DNA of 12,828 nt from contig JAJYYS010000031.1 of NCBI GenBank assembly GCA_021800745.1, forward strand, positions 1 to 12,828. Reading direction: 5' to 3'. Positions within the stretch are counted from its first letter, which is position 1; each line of letters opens with the position of its first letter. Source of the DNA: a bacterium (lineage in GTDB: Bacteria; SZUA-79; Acidulodesulfobacterales; Acidulodesulfobacteraceae). Under the pieces are notes generated by a model that saw nothing but the letters and a program-made list of their open reading frames with translations, was not told the origin of the DNA and ran no database searches. The position numbers and the translations under genes are program-made. Positions 5,846-12,407 of this stretch are shown piece after piece.

Positions 5846-5885
5846 CCCATCCTTTAAAAAGGAGGGGTGTCGGCCGAAGGCCGAC
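5846..5885. repeat. REP-like double palindrome between flgD and flgE
   Basis: The first stem is CCC-A-TCCTTT (5846-5855) / AAAGGA-G-GGG (5858-5867) with an AA loop and one mismatch. The second is perfect: GTCGGCC (5869-5875), GAA, GGCCGAC (5879-5885). GGGGTGG follows. The 'TCCTTTAAAAAGGAGGGGTGTC ... GACGGGGTGG' form resembles a noncoding repeat class found in many bacterial genomes (general knowledge). It sits about 25 nt after the flgD stop. No strong T-run follows, so it is not a canonical terminator, but it could still shape flgD/flgE mRNA levels. The rest of the 203-nt gap is AT-rich, with no convincing promoter. Confidence 0.7.
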
Positions 5886-6024
5886 GGGGTGGTTTTGTAA
5901 TAAAAGCGATAAGTTATAAAATCATAAAAATATGTCGATATAATAATATATAGGCAGTGAATTTTAACTTTTAATAAATTTTTACAAAATATTTAGATTT
6001 TTACATTATACGGAGGAATGAAAA

Positions 6025-7758
6025 ATGGGTGCAAATGCTCTTTTTACGGCAGTGTCGGGATTGGATTCAAACCAGACTTATCTCGGCGTTATAGGCAACA
6101 ATATAGCAAATTCGAATACGATAGGGTTTAAAAGCTCGAATCCGATATTCGAAAACTTAGTCAGCCAGACGCTGAGCGGAACGTCGAACTCGCAGGAAGG
6201 TCTGGGAACGGACGTTTTTTCCATTCAACAGCAGTTCTCTCAGGGCGCCTTGCAAAATACTTCCAATCCGCTTAATATGGCTGTTGACGGCAACGGATTT
6301 TTTATAGTCCAGGCGCCTAACGGTTCGACTTACTATACGAGAAACGGCACTTTCAGCGAAAATAGCAAAGGGCAGATAGTCGATTCGACCGGACAGAACG
6401 TAGTGCAGGGCTATGCGTTAAATACAGCAGGAATAGCTACCGCCGGTACGCCGAGCGCTATAACGTTAAATACCGGCGCAATTGCTCCGCAGGCTACGAC
6501 TACGGCGGACCTGACGGCAAATCTTAATTCCAATGTATCGCCGCAGGTAACATCTACGGTTTCTTCTACTTCTTTTGCTAGCAGTTACATTACGGCTCCT
6601 TCGGCGGCAGGGTCGGATACTGTTACCGTTAACTCTGCCACCAGTTTTAGTTCAAGTTCTGCTAATCCAGCTAGTTCGATACTTATAGGCAACGGAGACG
6701 GAACGACTAACCTCTATCATATATCGAAAATAACCGGGAACGTGTTAACTTTAACACAGCCTTTGACTAGCGCCGTTTCGGCCAACACCGCCGTATCCCA
6801 AAATACTTTAGGAATTACAAGTTTATCTACTTCCGGTATTTTAGCGGGTTATGATATACAGGTAAATACAACGGGCACGCCCGTCAGCGGTACTCCGCCC
6901 TCCGACCCCTATCAGTTTTTGAATACCGTTGCCTCGGTAAATTCCGGCGGAACGATTAACCTGTCAAACGCTATGCCGCTTTCAGGTACTTTTAAAGCCG
7001 GCGGAAGTGTAATAGCCGGCCCCGCAAACGATTATTATTCCACGACTATCAACGTTTACGATTCTCTGGGAAATTCGCTTCCTTTAACGACAACTTTTGC
7101 TCCTTCGTCTTCGACGTCCGGAAACTGGAATATATATTATTCTATTAACGGAACGGCGGCTACCAGGCCAAATACTGCCCTTACTACGCCGGATATAGTT
7201 TTTAATACCGATGGAGGTATTACTTCTGGAGTATCGCAAACCATAACGGATGTGCCTTCTTATGTGACTACTACTCCTAACCCTGATACTCTTCCCGACG
7301 GAGCTGCAAATCCGTTGACCATCGCTTTAAACTTGAATAATCTAACCCAGTATGCCGCTCCGTCCGCCACTACGGCGTTTACCCAGAACGGCTATGCGAC
7401 CGGAACGCTCACGAGCTTTACTGTTGACCAGAGCGGCAGAATTTCGGGACAGTATTCCAACGGACAGACGCAATATATCGCTCAGGTAGCTCTTGCTAAC
7501 TTTATCGCTCCGACCGGGCTTACATCGGAGGGCAACAGTCTTTACGCTCAGACTTTTGCGTCCGGCCAGCCAGCCGTGGGTATTGCTAACTCGGGAAACT
7601 TCGGCTATATTACCGATTCGGCGCTTGAACAGTCGAATGTCGATATTTCGTCGGAATTTACAAATATGATAGTGGCGCAGAACGCTTACGTCGCCAACTC
7701 TAAAGTGCTGACTACGGAAAACTCGGTATTGACGGCTCTTGAAAGCTCGGTGCAGTAA
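6025..7758 (+). CDS. flgE: FlgE, flagellar hook protein with enlarged central region
   Basis: FlgE polymerises into the hook. The 577-aa product starts with the class signature LFTAVSGLDSNQTYLGVIGN, then NIANSNTIGFKSS (residues 6-38). It also has AVDGNGFFIV (86-95), YTRNGTFSENSKGQIVD (104-120) and the C-terminal helix NVDISSEFTNMIVAQNAYVA (538-557). It is longer than many homologues (about 400-450 aa). Between NLNSN (167-171) and the canonical VYDSLGN (344-350) lies an extra stretch with two similar beta-rich modules (about 196-258 and 262-330). Only five Lys and three Arg are present. The ATG follows GGAGGA (6012-6017) at 7 nt. No sigma-54 promoter lies in the gap before it, so it is probably co-transcribed with flgD. 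Confidence 0.95.
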   Translation: MGANALFTAVSGLDSNQTYLGVIGNNIANSNTIGFKSSNPIFENLVSQTLSGTSNSQEGLGTDVFSIQQQFSQGALQNTSNPLNMAVDGNGFFIVQAPNGSTYYTRNGTFSENSKGQIVDSTGQNVVQGYALNTAGIATAGTPSAITLNTGAIAPQATTTADLTANLNSNVSPQVTSTVSSTSFASSYITAPSAAGSDTVTVNSATSFSSSSANPASSILIGNGDGTTNLYHISKITGNVLTLTQPLTSAVSANTAVSQNTLGITSLSTSGILAGYDIQVNTTGTPVSGTPPSDPYQFLNTVASVNSGGTINLSNAMPLSGTFKAGGSVIAGPANDYYSTTINVYDSLGNSLPLTTTFAPSSSTSGNWNIYYSINGTAATRPNTALTTPDIVFNTDGGITSGVSQTITDVPSYVTTTPNPDTLPDGAANPLTIALNLNNLTQYAAPSATTAFTQNGYATGTLTSFTVDQSGRISGQYSNGQTQYIAQVALANFIAPTGLTSEGNSLYAQTFASGQPAVGIANSGNFGYITDSALEQSNVDISSEFTNMIVAQNAYVANSKVLTTENSVLTALESSVQ

Positions 7759-7794
7759 TTTTCATAACAATAAATAATAGAAGATAATAATACT

Positions 7795-9762
7795 ATGTTT
7801 GGTAATCTTGCTTTAAATTTATCGGTGGATGCGGGGCTTTCGCTGGTAAACGACGTTATGAACGCCGTTTCTGGAAGTGCTTCGAGCCAGCCGCTTTCTT
7901 TGTCCGGCGGTGAGGGTGCCGGTTACGGCTCGCCTGCTTTCGGCGGACAGGGGTCGTTCGGCGAAATGCTTAATAACTCTATAGACAACTTGTCTAATGC
8001 GGCAGGCAATCAAAATAAAAGCGCGGCCGTCCAGCCGGTAAACAATTCTTTTAACGCATACGGCAGTCAGGAGAATAATGCTTCCGATACAGCCGCTCAG
8101 CCGCCTGTTTCGACGGTCGAACAACAGGCAAACGCAGGAGTAAATTCCTCCGGCAGTTCTTCCAATAATGTTTCTTCCTCCGGTCAGCCGGCAAATAATA
8201 CCGTTAGCGCAGGAACAAATTCGGCCAATAATGCGGATAACGGAGGCAATTCCTCACCTGCAGGCAATAACGTCTCAAGCGGCGGCACTAAAGTTGCTGA
8301 TTCATCGGCAAACCATCCTGCGGGCGGCGCAGGCTCTTCATCCAAACATTCCGTTAAACATGATGCAGGAAATAACGCCGGTTCGACAGGCAACGGAAGT
8401 TTAACCGATGCACAGGCCGTTTATTTTATAGGAAATACAGACGCTAATATCGGCGTTCAGACCCCTTCCTCAAAAAAAGGGGATAATGCCGCAAGCGGCA
8501 AAGGCGTAGGGACGGGGGCGGACGGAGCAAACGTAAAACCTGGAGCTAAAACTCCGTTATCCGTGGCGGATGCTTTATTGTCTAACAGTGCCGCCGCAGC
8601 CTTAAACAGCCTGCAATCTCAAACTCCGAACGGTCGGAACGAAGGAAGTTCCGCAGGCAATTCTTCGGGTAAAACTTTTTTGTCGGCTTTTGCGGATAAC
8701 GCCGCAGGGCAAAATAACGGAGGTTCCGCCGCCGGACAAAGCGTGTCCGTCAAAACGGCCGCGACGGCCGATAAAAACGCCGGAAACGGTCCCGCGCAAA
8801 AAGCGGCATCGGTTTCCGTAAACGCCGCAGCCGGCAATAACCAAAATAATCAAAACATTTTAAGCAAAATAACTGAAAACAAAACAAACGCGGCGTCAAA
8901 CGCAAGTATCGCGCCAAACGCCTCCGCATCCGTAAAATCGGCTGTTTCAAACGCAAATATCACAAATGCAAATAACGTAAATACGGCAAACGCTAAAACT
9001 CTTATTAAAGATGCCGCTGTTAATGCACTTAATTTAAGCGTTCTAAGCGGCGAAGCGAAACCGGTTCTTTCCGCCGCGGACGGAAAAAACATTGAAGCGT
9101 TATCCGCCGGAGCTTCTAAAGCCGGGGATTCGGGTTCCGTTTCTTCAAGCCTTTTCGGCGCGGCTGGTTCGGCGGTTTCCGCCTCCGCCGGTTCGGGTTC
9201 GGCCTCTGCTTCAGGGGGAAATTCGGGCGGATTAGGTTTAACCGGCGGCGGAGTCTCCGGTCTCGAAGACGGCGCTTCCGGAGAAACTTCAGGTTCTACG
9301 GCAATTAATTCCGTTATGTTTATGTTGAGAAAAAACGTCCAATCGGCTACTATAACGTTAAATCCGGCATCGCTAGGCACGGTTAAGATAAATATATCGT
9401 TAAGCGGCGCTAATTCGCCTTTAAATCCGTTAAACCAGTCTGCTGTTTCCAACGGCTCAATAACGGTCAATATGCTTGCCCAGAACGAAGCGGCTAAAAA
9501 TATTCTTCAATCGTCTTCGGATTCTCTGCAGAACGCGCTTAAAAATCAAGGATTTTCGTCTATAAACTTGAATATAAGCACGGGTTCCGGTTATAATAAC
9601 GGTAACGGAAACAACGGAAGCGATTCTTTTAAAAATCCGTTTGCCGGCGTTAATTATGGCGGCGGGTATTCAAACGGGGCGCCGGCGCAGGGGGCGGTTT
9701 CCGCGGGAATAAATAATTTTTCGCCCAGAAATCCGAACGCTTTGGTGGATTATTTCGTATAA
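7795..9762 (+). CDS. fliK: FliK, hook-length control protein
   Basis: FliK is a secreted molecular ruler that sets hook length and switches the export gate from hook to filament substrates. The 655-aa product has a long low-complexity Ala/Ser/Asn/Gly-rich region (residues about 20-500), as expected for the poorly conserved ruler. A conserved C-terminal Flg_hook domain follows at about 505-605, with the diagnostic ITLNPASLGTVKINISLSG (from about residue 518) and ITVNMLAQNEAAKNIL ... SLQNALKNQGF. It is clearly longer than the 405-aa Salmonella protein. The Asn/Gly-rich tail (about 600-655) is also unusual. It starts 36 nt after flgE with no Shine-Dalgarno; GATAAT lies 6 nt before the ATG. fliJ follows 16 nt downstream. 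Confidence 0.92.
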   Translation: MFGNLALNLSVDAGLSLVNDVMNAVSGSASSQPLSLSGGEGAGYGSPAFGGQGSFGEMLNNSIDNLSNAAGNQNKSAAVQPVNNSFNAYGSQENNASDTAAQPPVSTVEQQANAGVNSSGSSSNNVSSSGQPANNTVSAGTNSANNADNGGNSSPAGNNVSSGGTKVADSSANHPAGGAGSSSKHSVKHDAGNNAGSTGNGSLTDAQAVYFIGNTDANIGVQTPSSKKGDNAASGKGVGTGADGANVKPGAKTPLSVADALLSNSAAAALNSLQSQTPNGRNEGSSAGNSSGKTFLSAFADNAAGQNNGGSAAGQSVSVKTAATADKNAGNGPAQKAASVSVNAAAGNNQNNQNILSKITENKTNAASNASIAPNASASVKSAVSNANITNANNVNTANAKTLIKDAAVNALNLSVLSGEAKPVLSAADGKNIEALSAGASKAGDSGSVSSSLFGAAGSAVSASAGSGSASASGGNSGGLGLTGGGVSGLEDGASGETSGSTAINSVMFMLRKNVQSATITLNPASLGTVKINISLSGANSPLNPLNQSAVSNGSITVNMLAQNEAAKNILQSSSDSLQNALKNQGFSSINLNISTGSGYNNGNGNNGSDSFKNPFAGVNYGGGYSNGAPAQGAVSAGINNFSPRNPNALVDYFV

Positions 9763-9778
9763 TATTAATATATAACCT

Positions 9779-10210
9779 ATGGCATTTAAATTTCAGAACA
9801 TATTAGGCCACCGGAAAACTATCCTCGATAAAAAATATCTGGAGCTTTCGGAAATTCAGCGTAAAGTGGCATCGCTTAATTTAAAAATCTTCGACGTACA
9901 GAATTCGATAGAATCTTATAAAACGGATTATACCGCAAATATCCTTAAAGTTTCCGATATATACGATTACAATATATTAGATTTGCAGTTTAAATCGCTC
10001 AAATCCAAACTGGCCGAACTGCTTAAAGAAAAAGAATCGGCGGAGCGGGAACTCGAAGCAAAAAAAACCGCCGTCATTAAAGCAAAAATGGAATTCGAGA
10101 AAATAGACAAGCTCCGCGAAAAATATCTTGCCGTAGATAAGATGAACGTCTTAAAACACGAAGAAGCCGTTGCCGCCGACTTTTCTTTCAACCGCTATGC
10201 GGTAAAGTAG
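9779..10210 (+). CDS. fliJ: FliJ, flagellar export chaperone/stalk protein
   Basis: FliJ is the coiled-coil stalk protein that sits in the FliI ATPase ring and connects it with FlhA. The 143-aa product is almost wholly helical and highly charged, with heptad character across about 15-125 (for example LDLQFKSLKSKLAELLKEKE). The N-terminal FKFQNILGHRKTILDKKYLEL matches the FliJ family opening (F-x-L-x-x-[VL]LxxRK). The C-terminal part keeps the 'K-HEEAVAADF' end. Length is typical (about 140-150). It lies between fliK and a motE/ylxF-like gene. In many genomes it follows fliI; here fliI is not adjacent, although fliF at the other end may lead to it. No Shine-Dalgarno is visible. Confidence 0.88.
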   Translation: MAFKFQNILGHRKTILDKKYLELSEIQRKVASLNLKIFDVQNSIESYKTDYTANILKVSDIYDYNILDLQFKSLKSKLAELLKEKESAERELEAKKTAVIKAKMEFEKIDKLREKYLAVDKMNVLKHEEAVAADFSFNRYAVK

Positions 10211-10228
10211 ATTGAATAAAATTCGCTC

Positions 10229-10257
10229 TTGACATCCGGCGTATTTACGTAAATAAT
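10229..10257 (+). promoter_or_regulatory. Sigma-70-type promoter directly before the MotE-like gene (leaderless candidate)
   Basis: TTGACA (10229-10234, perfect), a 17-bp spacer and AATAAT (10252-10257, 5/6) form a strong housekeeping-type promoter. The ATG at 10264 begins 6 nt after the -10, so the transcript would start at or within a base or two of the start codon. No Shine-Dalgarno is present. Confidence 0.6.
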
Positions 10258-10263
10258 ATAAAT

Positions 10264-10674
10264 ATGCCTAATAAATCGTATAAAATTGTTTTTCTTATCG
10301 CAGTTTTAGTTTTTACCGCCTTATTTAATGGTTTTTCCTGCAGGGTTTCCTACGCCTCGCCTTCAAGCGCGGCGGCGGAAAGAGAAGAAGTTAAAGTCCT
10401 TAAAAACCAGATAAAGCTGGAAGTCGAAAAACTTAAGCAGATAGAAGCCAAAATCCATCACATAAAAGCCGCTCAAAAAGCAAAAGTTAAAAACCTTATA
10501 TCACTGTATTCTTCTATGAGCCCCGGAAACGCCGCAAATATTCTTCCGCGGATAAATAAAGGCGTAGCGATATATATTCTGTCGCATATGACCCCGAGAA
10601 CCGCATCCGCCATCATTGCAAGGATGCCCGTCAAGGATGCCGCATTTTTTACAGACAGCATCGCAGGAAAATAA
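10264..10674 (+). CDS. MotE/YlxF-like protein (MgtE N-terminal-type domain), exported or membrane-anchored
   Basis: The 136-aa product begins with a signal-like hydrophobic segment (residues 7-30; possible cleavage after VSYA). A charged coiled coil (about 37-75) follows. The C-terminal helical domain, LISLYSSMSPGNAANILPRI then NKGVAIYILSHMTPRTASAI and IARMPVKDAAFF, has the paired 'M-x-P-x-x-A' repeats of the MgtE intracellular N-domain, as in MotE of alphaproteobacteria and YlxF of Bacillus. MotE is a periplasmic chaperone for the motor protein MotC, and YlxF lies beside fliJ and fliK; this gene follows fliJ. It is shorter than MotE (about 180 aa). The function here is inferred from domain and place only. 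A separate promoter stands just before it. Confidence 0.65.
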   Translation: MPNKSYKIVFLIAVLVFTALFNGFSCRVSYASPSSAAAEREEVKVLKNQIKLEVEKLKQIEAKIHHIKAAQKAKVKNLISLYSSMSPGNAANILPRINKGVAIYILSHMTPRTASAIIARMPVKDAAFFTDSIAGK

Positions 10675-10690
10675 ATTTTAAATAAAATAA

Positions 10691-10786
10691 TGTCAAAATA
10701 ATGACAATATACCGTTAAACAAATATAAATTAAAATTAATAATATTGTAAGATAATGAATTTATTATCTATTTTTAATTTATATTT
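10691..10786. promoter_or_regulatory. Nested inverted repeats upstream of the fliL sigma-54 promoter (possible activator sites)
   Basis: Three inverted repeats lie in the 195-nt gap before fliL: TGTCA-N6-TGACA (10691-10706); a perfect 15-bp pair AAATATAAATTAAAA (10721-10735) / TTTTAATTTATATTT (10772-10786); and, inside it, AGATAAT-N6-ATTATCT (10750-10769). The region is very AT-rich, which raises the chance level. Sigma-54 activators bind inverted repeats 80-150 bp upstream of their promoters, and TGTCA/TGACA is about 90 bp upstream of the -24 element, a sensible position. No gene lies here. Confidence 0.4.
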
Positions 10787-10789
10787 TGT

Positions 10790-10805
10790 TGGCATAAATA
10801 TTGCT
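10790..10805 (+). promoter_or_regulatory. Sigma-54 (-24/-12) promoter of fliL-fliM-fliN
   Basis: TGGCATAAATATTGCT matches the -24/-12 consensus with exact 12-nt GG-GC spacing and shares TGGCATAA with the flgB promoter. The expected start is near 10816, giving a leader of about 54 nt before the fliL ATG at 10870. Confidence 0.85.
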
Positions 10806-10869
10806 TTATATTTTTTGGTTATTTTTGCAAAAAAAATTATTATTTTAATTTTACCAAGGAGGATTGTTA

Positions 10870-11415
10870 ATGGCGGACGATAAAAAAGAAGGAAAGTCGA
10901 ATATGGAATTAGGCAATATCGACGAAGACGAAATGTCCACGATTTCCCAGATAGAATCGTCAAATAAAAAAGGCGGGAAAAAGAAACTCCTTTTCATATT
11001 GATACCCGCCGTTCTAATTCTCGGCGGAGGCGGTTTTGCCGCCTACCATTTTTTCTTTGCAAAAACTAAAGCCAAGGCTCCGTCTAAGCCTGTCGGCGTT
11101 TCGCAGATAAAGCCCGGTCCGATGATAAACCTTAAACCCTTTTTAACTAATCTTGCGGATAAGGACAAGACGGCTTATATAAAAGTTTCTATTTCCATAG
11201 AATTAAAGCAGGGTTCGAATCTCGGGACTTTCAAACAGCTGACGCCGCAGATAAGAAACAGGATAATTATGATTATGAGTTCTAAGACGTCGAGGGAAAT
11301 AAATACGCCGCAGGGAATACTGTCGTTAAGGCACCAGATAGCGAGAAGCCTTAACCAGATTCTGGGAGACGGCACGGTAACCGGAGTTTATTTTAATAAT
11401 TATTTAGTCCAATAA
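10870..11415 (+). CDS. fliL: FliL, basal-body-associated membrane protein
   Basis: FliL is a single-pass inner-membrane protein that surrounds the stator units and supports motor torque. The 181-aa product has a charged cytoplasmic N-terminus (1-39), one membrane helix at about 40-64 (LLFILIPAVLILGGGGFAAYHFFF), and a periplasmic FliL domain with the typical PMINLKPFLTNLAD ... AYIKVSISIEL, the 'L-TPQIRNRIIMIMSSKTSREINTPQGI' helix and C-terminal VTGVYFNNYLVQ. The ATG at 10870 is preferred over a TTG two codons upstream because AAGGAGG (10856-10862) lies 7 nt before it. First gene after the sigma-54 promoter at 10790; fliM begins 2 nt after its stop. Confidence 0.95.
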   Translation: MADDKKEGKSNMELGNIDEDEMSTISQIESSNKKGGKKKLLFILIPAVLILGGGGFAAYHFFFAKTKAKAPSKPVGVSQIKPGPMINLKPFLTNLADKDKTAYIKVSISIELKQGSNLGTFKQLTPQIRNRIIMIMSSKTSREINTPQGILSLRHQIARSLNQILGDGTVTGVYFNNYLVQ

Positions 11416-11417
11416 CT

Positions 11418-12407
11418 ATGGCGGAAATACTATCTCAGGACGAAGTCAACGCTCTGCTCAGGGGGATATCTTCCGGTTCAATCGAAACCGAGAAACAGGA
11501 AGATATGGGCGGCATAAGAGCATACGATCTGACCTCACAGGACAGAATCGTCAGGGGCAGAATGCCCACTCTCGAAATAATAAACGAAAGATTTGCCCGC
11601 CTTCTTAGAAACGATTTAACCTCGGCTCTGCGCAAGGTCGCCGAAATTACCGCCACGTCGGTAGATATGCAGAAGTTCGGCGAATTTTTGAAAAATATCC
11701 CCCTGCCTACGAGCCTTACGATATTTAAAATGCCGCCCCTCAGGGGTTTCGGTATTTTTGTTCTGGATGCCAGATTGGTATATAACCTTATAGACATATT
11801 TTTTGGCGGCACCACCGACCTGCACGTAAAGATAGAAGGAAGGGATTTTTCTCCCATAGAAAACAAGCTGATTAAAAAAATAACGGATATGGCTTTTAAC
11901 GCGATGAAATCCGCATGGACGCCGGTTTCTCCCATAGATATCGAATTTCAGAGGAGCGAAATCAATCCGCAGTTTGCCACGATAGTGACGCCTACCGAGG
12001 TCGTTATAATAAGCAGGTTCGAGGTTGATATAGAAGGCGCGGTTTCGAAATTTATGATATGTATTCCGTATTCGATGATAGAGCCTATAAAGGAAAAACT
12101 TTACAGCGGATTCCAGAGCGAACAGCTCGAAATCGACCAGAGATGGATAGAAAGGTTTAAAGAAAGGCTTAAGGAATCGGAACTGGATATAAAAGTCAAA
12201 ATAGGAACTACGAGCATATCTGCTCAGGATTTTTTAAAAATCAGGAAAGGCGACGTTATTGTGCTCGATAAAAGAATAGAAGAGCCTTTGGTGGTAGAAA
12301 TAGAAGATATTCCGAAGTTTATCGGATATCCTGGAAAAATGAACAATCAGGTTGCAGTAAAATTAATATCTGAAATACCTATAGGAAAAGAGGGCTATTA
12401 TGAGTGA
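11418..12407 (+). CDS. fliM: FliM, flagellar motor switch protein
   Basis: FliM is the C-ring subunit that binds phospho-CheY and FliG and sets rotation direction. The 329-aa product begins with the CheY-binding motif ILSQDEVNALLRG (4-16), so a chemotaxis input is expected. Next come YDLTSQDRIVRGRMPTLEII and NERFARLLRNDLTSALRK (36-73), the middle domain (about 45-235) with YNLIDIFFGGTTDLHVKIEG, and the C-terminal FliN-like (SpoA) domain (about 250-325; LDIKVKIGTTSISAQDFLKI then RKGDVIVLD). Length is normal. At the conserved GGxG motif, the sequence is GGTT (130-133). There is no Shine-Dalgarno; the 2-nt gap from fliL points to translational coupling. Its end overlaps fliN by 8 nt. Confidence 0.96.
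   Translation: MAEILSQDEVNALLRGISSGSIETEKQEDMGGIRAYDLTSQDRIVRGRMPTLEIINERFARLLRNDLTSALRKVAEITATSVDMQKFGEFLKNIPLPTSLTIFKMPPLRGFGIFVLDARLVYNLIDIFFGGTTDLHVKIEGRDFSPIENKLIKKITDMAFNAMKSAWTPVSPIDIEFQRSEINPQFATIVTPTEVVIISRFEVDIEGAVSKFMICIPYSMIEPIKEKLYSGFQSEQLEIDQRWIERFKERLKESELDIKVKIGTTSISAQDFLKIRKGDVIVLDKRIEEPLVVEIEDIPKFIGYPGKMNNQVAVKLISEIPIGKEGYYE

Noticed and set aside
5846..5900. Rho-independent terminator after flgD
   Set aside because: The strong stem at 5869-5885 is followed by GGGGTGGTTTTG, not an uninterrupted T-run, and flgE downstream has no clear promoter of its own; a REP-like repeat fits better.
5895..5990. Sigma-28-like (AGCGATAA, GTCGATAT) or sigma-70 (TATAAT) promoter before flgE
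   Set aside because: The -10-like boxes have no matching -35 box at the proper spacing; not reported in AT-rich DNA.
8850..9470. A 206-codon open frame antisense to fliK, rich in Pro, Glu and Ala
   Set aside because: It mirrors the Ala/Ser/Gly-rich codons of fliK on the other strand; no Shine-Dalgarno or family pattern is seen.
10321..10347. Lipoprotein signal in the MotE-like protein (Cys in NGFSC)
   Set aside because: Residues before the Cys (G-F-S) do not fit the lipobox L-[AST]-[GA]-C; an ordinary signal or anchor segment is more likely.
10816..10829. A second -24/-12-like sequence, TGGTTATTTTTGCA, just after the fliL promoter
   Set aside because: The GG-to-GC offset is 10 nt rather than 12 and the -24 box lacks CA; the site at 10790-10805 has exact spacing.
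10864..10869. TTG start for FliL two codons upstream
   Set aside because: AAGGAGG at 10856-10862 is only 1 nt from the TTG but 7 nt from the ATG at 10870.
11435..11935. A 166-codon open frame antisense to fliM
   Set aside because: Fully inside a strongly conserved fliM; no start signals and no recognisable motifs.
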